From: Oscillospiraceae bacterium
Lineage (GTDB): Bacteria > Bacillota > Clostridia > Oscillospirales > CAG-272
Length of the DNA stretch: 18,649 bases
Reading direction: 5' to 3'
Assembly (NCBI GenBank): GCA_015065205.1
Contig: SVQS01000020.1
Coordinates: 1 to 18,649, forward strand
Below the pieces are notes generated by a model. It searched no databases. It saw only the letters and a list, made by a program, of their open reading frames with translations, and was not told the origin of the DNA. Below, piece by piece: positions 7,659 through 15,800 of the stretch. Made by a program: the position numbers and the translations under genes. Each line of letters starts with the position of its first letter. Position 1 is the first letter of the stretch.

Positions 7659-10019
7659 TTATTTTTCACGTCCCAAATAGAGTGTGCGGCGATTGACAAG
7701 TGCGAAGGAAAGAATGGCAGATACCACTATCCAGCCCAAGTAGTACAAACCGAACACCGCAGGGGTGAGGTGGGATTGGAGTGAGAGGAGCATCAGGACA
7801 AGTGTTCCCACAAAGGAGATAGCCGATGCCGCTAACTGCAAATAAAAACTGATGCGTTTGACCTCGTTGACCTTTTTTGCGGCATAAAGAGGATTGACAA
7901 TATGCCCTTCGCCGCCAAGAGCAACAGCGCCGGTATCCGAAATTTCAAGCAAAGCATCCGACTCATATTTACCGGGCTTGATAACACGTACGGGAACGGC
8001 ATCTGCGTGGCGCAAGTCTTGCAAAAAGTCTTCGATCAGGTTTGGATTGTAGGATTGAATGGCAACCGAGGTCGTGGGGTCAGCCAAACGCTCGGCTATA
8101 ATTTCAAATCTTGGGTCAAGTGCATATTCAATATCGTAGGTAAGCTTGAGAATACCGTCAACGGCAAAGTACAAGAGTCCTACGTTGTCGGCACGGCGAA
8201 GTGCACGGTCAGCTGTTTCACGGGGAATACGAATGCCACTCTTTTTGAGGAAGGTAGCATCGCCGGCAATCACGTGGTATTGATTGTCAATAACCGCTTC
8301 CACTCCCGTATCTGCAATGCGAACGAGTGCAACGACAGGGTCAGCGGATTTTGTGGCAGTTGCTTTGCCAATCTCCTCCAGGCTTCCGCCGATCTTGCGG
8401 AAGAGAATGCCCGCCAGCTTAAGGTCGCGGCGCAAATCGTCGCTCTTATCGCGCACAGCCAATTCCGAACAGCTTTGTGCACGACAAAGGCGGTAATCAT
8501 TAAAGATAATGGTTTTTGATTCGTTATATTCTTCCACAGCTTCCTCGCCAATCAGAGCGCAATTCTCACGCGTGAGCAGATTGTTTGCATGGCTGAGAGG
8601 GAAGAAGAAACCAAAGCAAGCGGCACCGGGCATACCGAGCACGGCAATGGTGACAAAGGTGTTCAATGCATCGCCAAGCCCGTTGGTCAGTGCCAGCACA
8701 AAGCCTGCCAAAAAGCCAAGGACAAGCGGGAGCGTGAGCAGAATACGGAAGGGGGCGTGGGCGGCTTCCATCTCGTTAAAACGGCGGAAGAATCCCATTG
8801 TTAGTTGTGCATCGTGAACGTGGTAAAAGTTTTCACCAAGGTCGTCGTTGATGATCTTGATCAGCTTTTTGCCCTGACGGAGCTTCTTTTTACGAGGCTC
8901 GGTGGGGTCAAGGACGGTTTTGGGGGCATCGGTTGCCAAAAGGCGGAAGACGCGCATCTCACTTGTGAGGCGGAAAATATCGCACACGCAAATGAGGAAG
9001 AGAGCGCCCGTTGCCACACAATTGAGATGCATCAAGGGAATCTGCGTGATCATTGCCACGATATCATATAGGAGTACAAAGGGAACGATGACCGATAGCG
9101 TTGAATAGGGTGTTGGTCTAAGTTTGAAATAACTGCGAATACCTGCATTGAATTGCTTGTAGGAAAGCCCTGTTGCCGCTACCATAACGATGGCGGAAAG
9201 AATGGGGAAGAGGAGTGGCATAGATGCGTCAAATGCTTCATAACCACCGCCAATCAGGGCAGGATAATCCAAAAGCACAACCAAAAGCAGGGCAAGCATT
9301 GTCAGGAGTGTACGCAGAATCAGGTGACGGCGATCGTGCATATATTTTGCAATTGAGCGGTTCTTGTTCTGTGGTGTGATCGAATCCTGACCGCAGTAAC
9401 CAAATGCCGTGCGGTAACGCTTGTTGCTCTCGCGTGACATACGGTGCAGGTGATCGTATTTCAGTTTTTTAAGATTGTCATATCCTACAAGACGTCCGAA
9501 TTCACTCTCATACCCAAGCTCAAAAATCATTTCAATGTCGTCATCCGAAAATCCGCTACGGCGGCGAATGATCTCCATTGTGCTCATTTTCTTCTCAGCC
9601 AAAGCCTCGCGGCGCATCTTCATGCGTTGCAAAAGGTTGGTAGGCTTGCGGGTTTGTTGAATTTCCTCGGGGGCATCCACGGGAATCTCCTCGGGAACAG
9701 AGAAATCAACATCTATAAATTCGTCAAACGCCTCATCAAGTGCCTCGTCCAAGTTCTCATCGCGTGAGCGTTGCGTTTGTCCAATGGTTTGCAGGGGGCG
9801 TACACGCTTGCGCGGAGGTGTTTTCTTCGAACCGGTGGAGGTGGCAGGAACTGCTTTTTTCACTGTTCCCGCAGGTTTTTGCGAGGCGGGAAGCGACGTG
9901 TTGGCCGGCTTTTTATGTATATTTGATTTTGTTTGCGACGTCGGGGGAGTCGTCTTTTTTTGTTCGGCTACTGTTGTCTTTTTTACTTTTGACAGATCCG
10001 AATTTTGTTTCTCGTTCAT
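7659..10019 (-). CDS. Degenerate P1B-type-ATPase-like membrane protein (predicted catalytically inactive)
   Basis: This 786-aa protein starts with a disordered Lys/Thr/Pro-rich tail (residues 1-85) and an acidic stretch (about 87-120). Eight predicted membrane helices are arranged 4+2+2: about 232-250, 267-287, 305-325, 329-349, 425-447, 452-476, 724-746 and 752-775. A short cytosolic loop of about 75 aa separates helices 4 and 5, and a large one of about 247 aa separates 6 and 7. This is the order of a P1B transporter (MA, MB, M1, M2, A domain, M3, M4, P/N domains, M5, M6). Helix 6 has a Met-Pro-Gly where metal pumps have Cys-Pro-Cys (Pro464). The segment TIIFNDYRL (503-511) sits where TVVFDKTGTL should be, 43 residues after that Pro, with Asn507 replacing the phosphorylated Asp. 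DPRFEIIAERL (635-645) and DALLEISDTGAVALG (688-702) resemble later P/N-domain segments. No TGE, DKTGT, TGDN or GDGxND motif is present, so ATP-driven pumping is unlikely. The family is otherwise unrecognised and the role unknown. It lies 38 nt after rlmB's stop, and the next gene starts 20 nt after its own stop. Confidence 0.8.
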   Translation of the reverse strand: MNEKQNSDLSKVKKTTVAEQKKTTPPTSQTKSNIHKKPANTSLPASQKPAGTVKKAVPATSTGSKKTPPRKRVRPLQTIGQTQRSRDENLDEALDEAFDEFIDVDFSVPEEIPVDAPEEIQQTRKPTNLLQRMKMRREALAEKKMSTMEIIRRRSGFSDDDIEMIFELGYESEFGRLVGYDNLKKLKYDHLHRMSRESNKRYRTAFGYCGQDSITPQNKNRSIAKYMHDRRHLILRTLLTMLALLLVVLLDYPALIGGGYEAFDASMPLLFPILSAIVMVAATGLSYKQFNAGIRSYFKLRPTPYSTLSVIVPFVLLYDIVAMITQIPLMHLNCVATGALFLICVCDIFRLTSEMRVFRLLATDAPKTVLDPTEPRKKKLRQGKKLIKIINDDLGENFYHVHDAQLTMGFFRRFNEMEAAHAPFRILLTLPLVLGFLAGFVLALTNGLGDALNTFVTIAVLGMPGAACFGFFFPLSHANNLLTRENCALIGEEAVEEYNESKTIIFNDYRLCRAQSCSELAVRDKSDDLRRDLKLAGILFRKIGGSLEEIGKATATKSADPVVALVRIADTGVEAVIDNQYHVIAGDATFLKKSGIRIPRETADRALRRADNVGLLYFAVDGILKLTYDIEYALDPRFEIIAERLADPTTSVAIQSYNPNLIEDFLQDLRHADAVPVRVIKPGKYESDALLEISDTGAVALGGEGHIVNPLYAAKKVNEVKRISFYLQLAASAISFVGTLVLMLLSLQSHLTPAVFGLYYLGWIVVSAILSFALVNRRTLYLGREK

Positions 10020-10057
10020 AGTGGCTCCTTTCCGATAAAAATGGGAAAAATGGGATA

Positions 10058-10936
10058 TCAGGAATGATGTTGACGAGCGGCTTCTGCCAAAAGAATGGCT
10101 GCCGCGGTGGAAACGTTAAAAGAATTGACCTGCCCGTACATGGGAATGGAAACGATAGCATCACAGGTTTTTTGCACGATCTGCGAAACACCATTGCCCT
10201 CACTGCCAAGCACAATGGCGCAAGCGCCCTTGAGGTTGGTGCTATATACGCTCTCACCACCTGCTTCGGCGGCAAACGTCCAAACGCCTTTTTCCTTGAG
10301 TGCTTCTACGGTGGATGCGATGTTAGCAACCTTTGCTACGGCAAGATGTTCGATCGCACCTGCCGATGCCTTGGTTACGAGGGGAGTAAGACCCACGGCG
10401 CGACGCTTGGAAATAATGAGTCCGTGTGCGCCACAGCATTCGGCACAGCGAATGATCGCACCAAGATTGTAAGGGTCAGTAATGCCGTCGCAGATGACGA
10501 TGAGGGGATCCTCACCGCGCTCTTTTGCAATGTCAAGAATGTCCTCAACTGTGCAGTATTCTTTTTCCGCCGCAAAAGCAATGACACCTTGGTGAGGTGC
10601 ATAACCCGAAATGGTATCGAGCTTGGGCTTTTCGGTCTCGATAACGGGAATACCGCGCTCGATGGCTTGCGCTACCAGAACAACGATCGAGCCTGTCCGC
10701 TCGCCCTTTTGCACGAGCAATTTATCAATGTCGCGTCCCGATTTAAGGAGCTCGCCAACGGCATTGCGACCGATAACGGCGCCGTTTTCATAATCGCCGT
10801 GAATGCCAGAATCCTCATTTTGGGAGAGGTTGTTTTCTTTTTTGTAGTCATAACGCGGTGCGCGATTTTGTTTATTATTGTTTTTGCGCGTTTTGTCAAA
10901 GTCGCGACGGGGCGCGCTACTCTTTTTCTTTTCCAT
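10058..10936 (-). CDS. rlmB: 23S rRNA (guanosine-2'-O-)-methyltransferase RlmB, SPOUT/TrmH family
   Basis: RlmB methylates the ribose of G2251 (E. coli numbering) in 23S rRNA. After a Lys/Arg/Asn-rich, probably disordered N-terminus of about 55 residues comes the substrate-binding domain (VIGRNAVGELL through APHQGVIAF). The knotted SPOUT domain follows, with motif 1 DGITDPYNLGAIIRCAE, motif 2 VLGSEGNGVS, and motif 3 IPMYGQVNSFNVSTAAA; motif 3 has Phe where SLNVS is usual. The frame extends upstream to an ATG at 10978. However, the promoter at 10986-11014 would start transcription at about 10978-10979, leaving that ATG leaderless, so I prefer the ATG at 10936 (MEKKKSS). Neither start has an ideal ribosome site: AAAGGA lies 14 nt before 10936, separated by a small AGGAC/GTCCT hairpin. 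It is the first gene of the three-gene operon. Confidence 0.9.
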   Translation of the reverse strand: MEKKKSSAPRRDFDKTRKNNNKQNRAPRYDYKKENNLSQNEDSGIHGDYENGAVIGRNAVGELLKSGRDIDKLLVQKGERTGSIVVLVAQAIERGIPVIETEKPKLDTISGYAPHQGVIAFAAEKEYCTVEDILDIAKERGEDPLIVICDGITDPYNLGAIIRCAECCGAHGLIISKRRAVGLTPLVTKASAGAIEHLAVAKVANIASTVEALKEKGVWTFAAEAGGESVYSTNLKGACAIVLGSEGNGVSQIVQKTCDAIVSIPMYGQVNSFNVSTAAAILLAEAARQHHS

Positions 10937-10985
10937 AGATGTAGGACTTGTCCTTTCTTTAACAAAAGATACTTTCATACCTATA

Positions 10986-11014
10986 ATTATATCATAATAA
11001 TTGATTTTTGTATA
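10986..11014 (-). promoter_or_regulatory. Predicted sigma-A promoter of the rlmB operon
   Basis: On the minus strand, TATACA (11009-11014) is followed by a 17-nt spacer and a perfect TATAAT (10986-10991). The -35 matches consensus at four of six positions. It is placed correctly after the upstream terminators and before rlmB. Confidence 0.65.
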
Positions 11015-11023
11015 GAGGATTTT

Positions 11024-11071
11024 GAAAAAATGTCGTCTTTTCGGGAATTTTTCGTTCTACAATAGACGACA
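11024..11071 (-). terminator. Possible second terminator hairpin before the rlmB promoter
   Basis: On the minus strand, TGTCGTCT (11064-11071) and AGACGACA (11031-11038) form a perfect 8-bp inverted repeat with a 25-nt loop, followed by a run of six T (11025-11030). The loop is long for an efficient terminator, so it may only back up the stronger hairpin just upstream. Confidence 0.4.
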
Positions 11072-11111
11072 AAAACCAACAAAACGGGAAGAAGCCATAG
11101 GTTTCTTCCCG
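11071..11111 (-). terminator. Rho-independent terminator of the DUF4838 gene
   Basis: On the minus strand, CGGGAAGAA pairs perfectly with TTCTTCCCG (arms 11103-11111 and 11085-11093) around a 9-nt loop. A T-rich tail TTTTGTTGGTTTTTG follows. It begins 12 nt after the gene's stop codon. Confidence 0.88.
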
Positions 11112-11123
11112 AACTTGCAAAAA

Positions 11124-12713
11124 TTATGATTGTTTTTTGAAAACCCATTCCGCAGGATTTTTGGTAAAGTCTTGTTCTTCGGGCAGATAATGCTGTTCTT
11201 CCTTCCAATAAATCCCCCTATCATTGACGTCCTTATAGAACGCACGCGCTTTTTCGGCATCGGGACGCACCATCAGGGAGACATAGGTCCATTGCAGGCG
11301 AGAACGCTTGACGTTATCGAGCTTGTCGCCTGCATCGCGCTCGGCGGCATCCCACCAGGATTCGATTGCATCGTAAACGACCTCATACATCTCACGAGGA
11401 ACAGTCTGGAAAGGGCGCTCGTAAATATTGATGTGGCGGGCTTTTGCGGCACCGTTGAACCAATCAAGAAAAGCACGAATATTACGCCAACCCTTGCCAT
11501 AGTAGGCTTCGAGGAAGCCGTTTATAAGAAGCTGATAGGTCGATTCTGCCATCATTGGCTCCCAAGCGAGCTTTGCAAGCATGTAGGCGCGCAGCTCGGC
11601 AAATTCACCTGACATAGATTGGTAATTGCCTTCGGGATACATACCCTTAACGCTGTGTTTTGCATAAAAGCGCATATTGTCGCGCAGGACGTTAAAATTC
11701 GGGTAGGGGGCAAGATAGTTTGCAAAATTGGTGACGTAATCCCAAATGTAGATGCGGTCGCAAACGCGGTTCCATTCCTCCAAATCCTTTACGTATGCTC
11801 GGTTGCGTGAGCAAGCATCCCATGAGAGCGGATGTGTAAAGCAGCACTCGAAGGAGCAAAGGCGGATGATAACGTTGGGGAGAGGCTTTGTATATTTGGG
11901 AACGTTGCGCGTGTAGCGATACGCCAAGGTTTCAATAGCAACTTCAGGGTAGTCATCCTTAATATCCGCGGCAACTGCATTGACAAGGCGCAAAAGGGTA
12001 GCCATGTGACTGCCTTCTTCGGCGTCAATCGCGGCACAGCGTTCGCACTTGCAGTATTTTTCGTTGTCATTCTGTGAGATGGAAACCAAGCGAATGGAAG
12101 GATCTTTTTTGAGCCAATCGCGCGTATATTGAATTGCTTTTTGAATTACTTCGGGATCAGTCAGGCAAGGCTGCTGACTTTGTGGGCAGCCTGTAATATT
12201 CTCCATTGTGTGCACGAATTTACCTGCCCACTTCATATATCCGCCGTGGCGAGGATCCTCGCTCTTGTGTGTGTTAACGCGGTTCGCAATGCGCCATTCG
12301 AGGTCATCTTCACCAAGATAAAAGCTATCCTGACGGTACTCAAAAATAGGGGAGAAGGATTCATCGAGCTCGCCAATCGTGCCGCCGTCTCCCCAGCTTG
12401 TTACTCCGGGGGCATAGTGGCGCACGAGAAGATATTTTTCCAAAAAGCCGTAAACACCATAGAGGATTCCGCGCGGCCCGTGACCGATAATTGCCAGCTT
12501 GCCGGACGTGTTGGTGATAGAATATCCTTCTTCATCGTTGATGTCATCCTCGATGTGAAGATCGATCACACCCTTGCCGCCGACCATTTTATCGCCCGTG
12601 ATCGTCTCAAGCCAACGGCGCATAATCTCGCCCGCGTACTCCTCGGCAGGGGAAGCACCACACTTAATATCATATTCCAACGCAGACACGCCGCAAAGTA
12701 AAATGTTTCCCAT
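11124..12713 (-). CDS. DUF4838 domain protein, glycoside-hydrolase-like
   Basis: This is a 529-aa protein starting at the ATG at 12713, which has GGGAGG five to ten bases upstream. The longer open frame reaching 12881 would run back through the promoter and is not used. The N-terminal ~120 residues resemble the small domain that precedes the TIM barrel in alpha-glucuronidase and beta-hexosaminidase-like enzymes (IIGHGPRGILYGVYGFLE segment). The rest carries DUF4838 hallmarks: an SQNDNEKYCKCERC segment (Cys221, 223, 226), then a conserved VNAVAADIKDDYPEVAIETLAY stretch. DUF4838 proteins occur with polysaccharide-degradation genes, but their reaction is not established to my knowledge. There is no signal peptide, so it probably acts in the cytoplasm on imported oligosaccharides. 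It forms a single-gene unit with its own promoter and terminator. Confidence 0.85.
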   Translation of the reverse strand: MGNILLCGVSALEYDIKCGASPAEEYAGEIMRRWLETITGDKMVGGKGVIDLHIEDDINDEEGYSITNTSGKLAIIGHGPRGILYGVYGFLEKYLLVRHYAPGVTSWGDGGTIGELDESFSPIFEYRQDSFYLGEDDLEWRIANRVNTHKSEDPRHGGYMKWAGKFVHTMENITGCPQSQQPCLTDPEVIQKAIQYTRDWLKKDPSIRLVSISQNDNEKYCKCERCAAIDAEEGSHMATLLRLVNAVAADIKDDYPEVAIETLAYRYTRNVPKYTKPLPNVIIRLCSFECCFTHPLSWDACSRNRAYVKDLEEWNRVCDRIYIWDYVTNFANYLAPYPNFNVLRDNMRFYAKHSVKGMYPEGNYQSMSGEFAELRAYMLAKLAWEPMMAESTYQLLINGFLEAYYGKGWRNIRAFLDWFNGAAKARHINIYERPFQTVPREMYEVVYDAIESWWDAAERDAGDKLDNVKRSRLQWTYVSLMVRPDAEKARAFYKDVNDRGIYWKEEQHYLPEEQDFTKNPAEWVFKKQS

Positions 12714-12759
12714 AGTATTCCTCCCAAAAAAATAAAATGGATAGTCAAATCTTGTCATT

Positions 12760-12788
12760 ATTATAGCACAATTTGATGTATATGTCAA
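12760..12788 (-). promoter_or_regulatory. Perfect-consensus sigma-A promoter of the DUF4838 gene
   Basis: On the minus strand, TTGACA (12783-12788) is followed by exactly 17 nt and TATAAT (12760-12765), with a TG one base before the -10 (extended -10). The expected start point is near 12753, giving a leader of about 40 nt. Confidence 0.93.
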
Positions 12789-12796
12789 CGAAATAT

Positions 12797-12833
12797 AAAA
12801 AGAAAGCGAGCCGCCAAAAAGTGCGACTCGCTT
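12797..12833 (-). terminator. Rho-independent terminator of the LRR lipoprotein gene
   Basis: On the minus strand, AAGCGAGTCGC pairs with GCGGCTCGCTT (arms 12823-12833 and 12804-12814; one G-T wobble) around an 8-nt loop, followed by TCTTTTT. It starts 10 nt after the stop and ends just before the next promoter's -35. Confidence 0.92.
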
Positions 12834-12843
12834 GTGTTTGTTG

Positions 12844-15800
12844 TTATTCTTCGGGGACGTAATTGTAATGAATGGTGGCATTTGTTAACTTGCTATTAGA
12901 ACTACCAATTTCAATCTGTGCCCAATCAGCTTCACTGCCGGTGTAATAAACATCGGTAAGTTTGTTGCAAGTATTGAACGCATAAGAGCCGATGGTGGTG
13001 ACCGAATCGGGGATCGCTACGCTTGTGAGTTTAGTGCAAGTATAGAACGCATAAGAGCCGATGGTGGTGACCGAATCGGGGATCGTTACGCTCGTAAGGC
13101 TTGTGCAATTAGAGAACGCAGACTGACCGATGGTGGTGACCGAATCGTGGATCGTCACGCTCGTAAGGTTTGTGCAATTAGAGAACGCAGACTGACCGAT
13201 AGTGGTGACCGAATCGGGGATCGTTACGCTCGTAAGGCTTGTGCAATTAGAGAACGCAGACTGACCGATAGTGGTGACCGAGGCGGAGATCGTTACATTC
13301 GTAAGGTTGGTGCAATTAGAGAACGCAAGAGAGCCGATGGTGGTGACAGAATCGGGAATCGTTACATTCGTAAGGTTGGTGCAATTAGAGAACGCATGAG
13401 AGCCGATGGTGGTGACAGAATCGGGAATCGTTACACTTGTAAGGTTGTCGCAACTATGGAACGCATAAGAGTCGATGGTGGTAACAGAGTCGGGGATAGT
13501 CACACTAATAAGGGCGCCGCACTCACTGAAGGCACCATAGCCGATTTTGGTGACAAAATTTGGAATAACAAAAGTTTTATCAGTTTTGCCGATTGCATAA
13601 ACAACTAACGCTATTTCATCTTTAGAATAGAGATTTCCGTCAATGGACTGGTATGATGCGTTACTTTTGTCCACTATAATGTTTACAAGGTTGTCGCACC
13701 CTTTGAATACGAAATCGCCGATGGTGGTGACAGAGTCGGGGATAGTTATGCTCGTAAGATTGGGGCAATCCTTAAATGCAGCACTGCCGATGGTGGTTCC
13801 GCTTGTTAAGACAACAGTAGTTAAACTAGATTTTGGAATTGCAGCAATTGCCGTTATCGGCATAGTTGCTGTTGTAATATTGCAGTTAGAAAAGGCACCA
13901 TTGTCGATAGTGGTAACAGAGTCGCCAATCGTTACGTTTGTAAGTTTGGTGCAATTATAGAACGCATAAGAGCCAATAGTGGTAACAGAGTTGCCAATCG
14001 TTACGTTTGTAAGTTTGGTGCAATTATAGAACGCATAAGAGCCGATGGTGGTAACAGAGTCGGGGATCGTTACATTCGTAAGGTTGGTGCAATAACAGAA
14101 CGTATGAGAGCCGATGGTGGTAACAGAGTTGCCTATCGTTACACTCGTAAGGGCGTTGCAACCATAGAACGCCTCATCGCCGATGGTGATGACAGAGTCG
14201 GGGATTGTTACGCTCGTAAGGGCGTTGCAACCATAGAATACCCTCTTACCAATGTTTGAGAGAGAGTCACTTATTGTTACACTTGTAAGGCTTTGGCACG
14301 ACCTGAATGCATAGTCGCCTATGGTGGTGACAGAATCGATCGCTATGTTCGTAAGACTATGACAACCACTGAATGCTCCTTGGCCGATGGTGGTGACAGA
14401 GTTCCCAATCGTTATACTCGTAAGGTTGGTGCAATCACAGAACGTAGAATTGTTGATGCTGGTGACAGCGTCGCCAATCTTTACGCTCTTGAGATTGTAG
14501 CAAGATTCGAACACAGAATAGCCGATGCTGATAACTGAGTCAGGAACTGTTATACTCGTAAGGGCGTCGCAATTATAGAACACATTATCACCTATGGTGG
14601 TGACAGAATTACCAATCGTTACGCTCGTAAGGTTGGTGCAATTAGAGAACGCATAAGAGCCGATGGTGGTGACTGAGTCGGGGATCGTTACGCTTGTAAG
14701 GTTGGGGCAATGTTCAAACGAAGAATCGCTGATGGTGATAACAGAGTTTCCCATCGTTATGCTCGTAAGGTTGTCGCAACTATAGAACGCATAATAGCCG
14801 ATGGTGGTAACAGAGTCGGGAATCGTTACGCTCGTAAGTTTTGAACAATCGTAGAATGCCTTCTCGTCGATGGTGATTCCGCTTGTTAACACAACAGCGG
14901 TTAAATTAGACTTTGGAATTGCAAAAATTGCCATTGTCGGTATAGTTGCTGTTGTAATATTGCAATCAGAAAAAGCATAATTGCCTATGGTGGTGACAGA
15001 GTCACCGATTGTTATGCTTGTAAGACTGAGGCACCTAAAAAATGCGTACTTGCCGATGGTGGTGACTGAGTTGGGAATTGTTACGCTCGTAAGGTTGTAG
15101 CAAAAATAAAAAGCATACTGATAAATTTCGTAATTTTGTCCGTTATAACTTTTAGGCAAATCTAATATGGTGTCAGTTCCTACATACCCAAGTAAGTAGT
15201 TTACGTCCTCATAAGTGTAGAACAAATAGTCGTTTTGATTGACTATTTTGGTAGTGCCGTTATGTACTTCCTTGGCATAAAAGGCCACATGACCGTTGCT
15301 TGTTGAACCTGCAGTGATAGAAAGAGGAGATTTATTTATGACCTCTATAAGTTTGTTGCATAATTCGAATGCACGATTACCAATGATGGTGACAGATTCG
15401 GGAATTGTTACACTCATAAGCTTGTCGCAACCATATAACGCATATTCACCGATACTAATGACAGAGTCTGGAATCAATATACTCGTAAGGCTGTTGCAGC
15501 TAGAGAATGTCCAATCGCTGATGCTAGTGATGGAATTGGGTATCGTCACGTTCATAAGGTTGTCGCAATCATGGAACGCATATTCACCGATGACAGTGAC
15601 AGAGTCTGGAATCAATATGCTCGTAAGGCCGTTGCAGCCATAGAACGCATATTCACCGATGACAGTGACAGAGTCTGGAATCAATATGCTCGTAAGGCCG
15701 TTGCAGCCATAGAATGTCCGATCACTGATATTGGTGACAGAATTTCCAATCGTTACGTTCTTAAGATTGTAGCAAGATTTGAACGCAGAATCGTGGATGT

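Noticed and set aside
5656..7680. Long plus-strand open frames (348 and 312 aa) opposite the radical SAM gene
   Set aside because: They lie fully antisense to a protein with clear family motifs, their translations resemble no family, and they have no ribosome sites.
7659..10019. A functional heavy-metal-exporting ATPase
   Set aside because: The phosphorylation Asp, TGE, TGDN and GDGxND are all missing and the CPC site is Met-Pro-Gly. There is no metal-binding N-terminal domain.
10064..11065. A 333-aa plus-strand open frame opposite rlmB
   Set aside because: It runs through rlmB, its promoter and a terminator hairpin. The minus frame has all SPOUT motifs.
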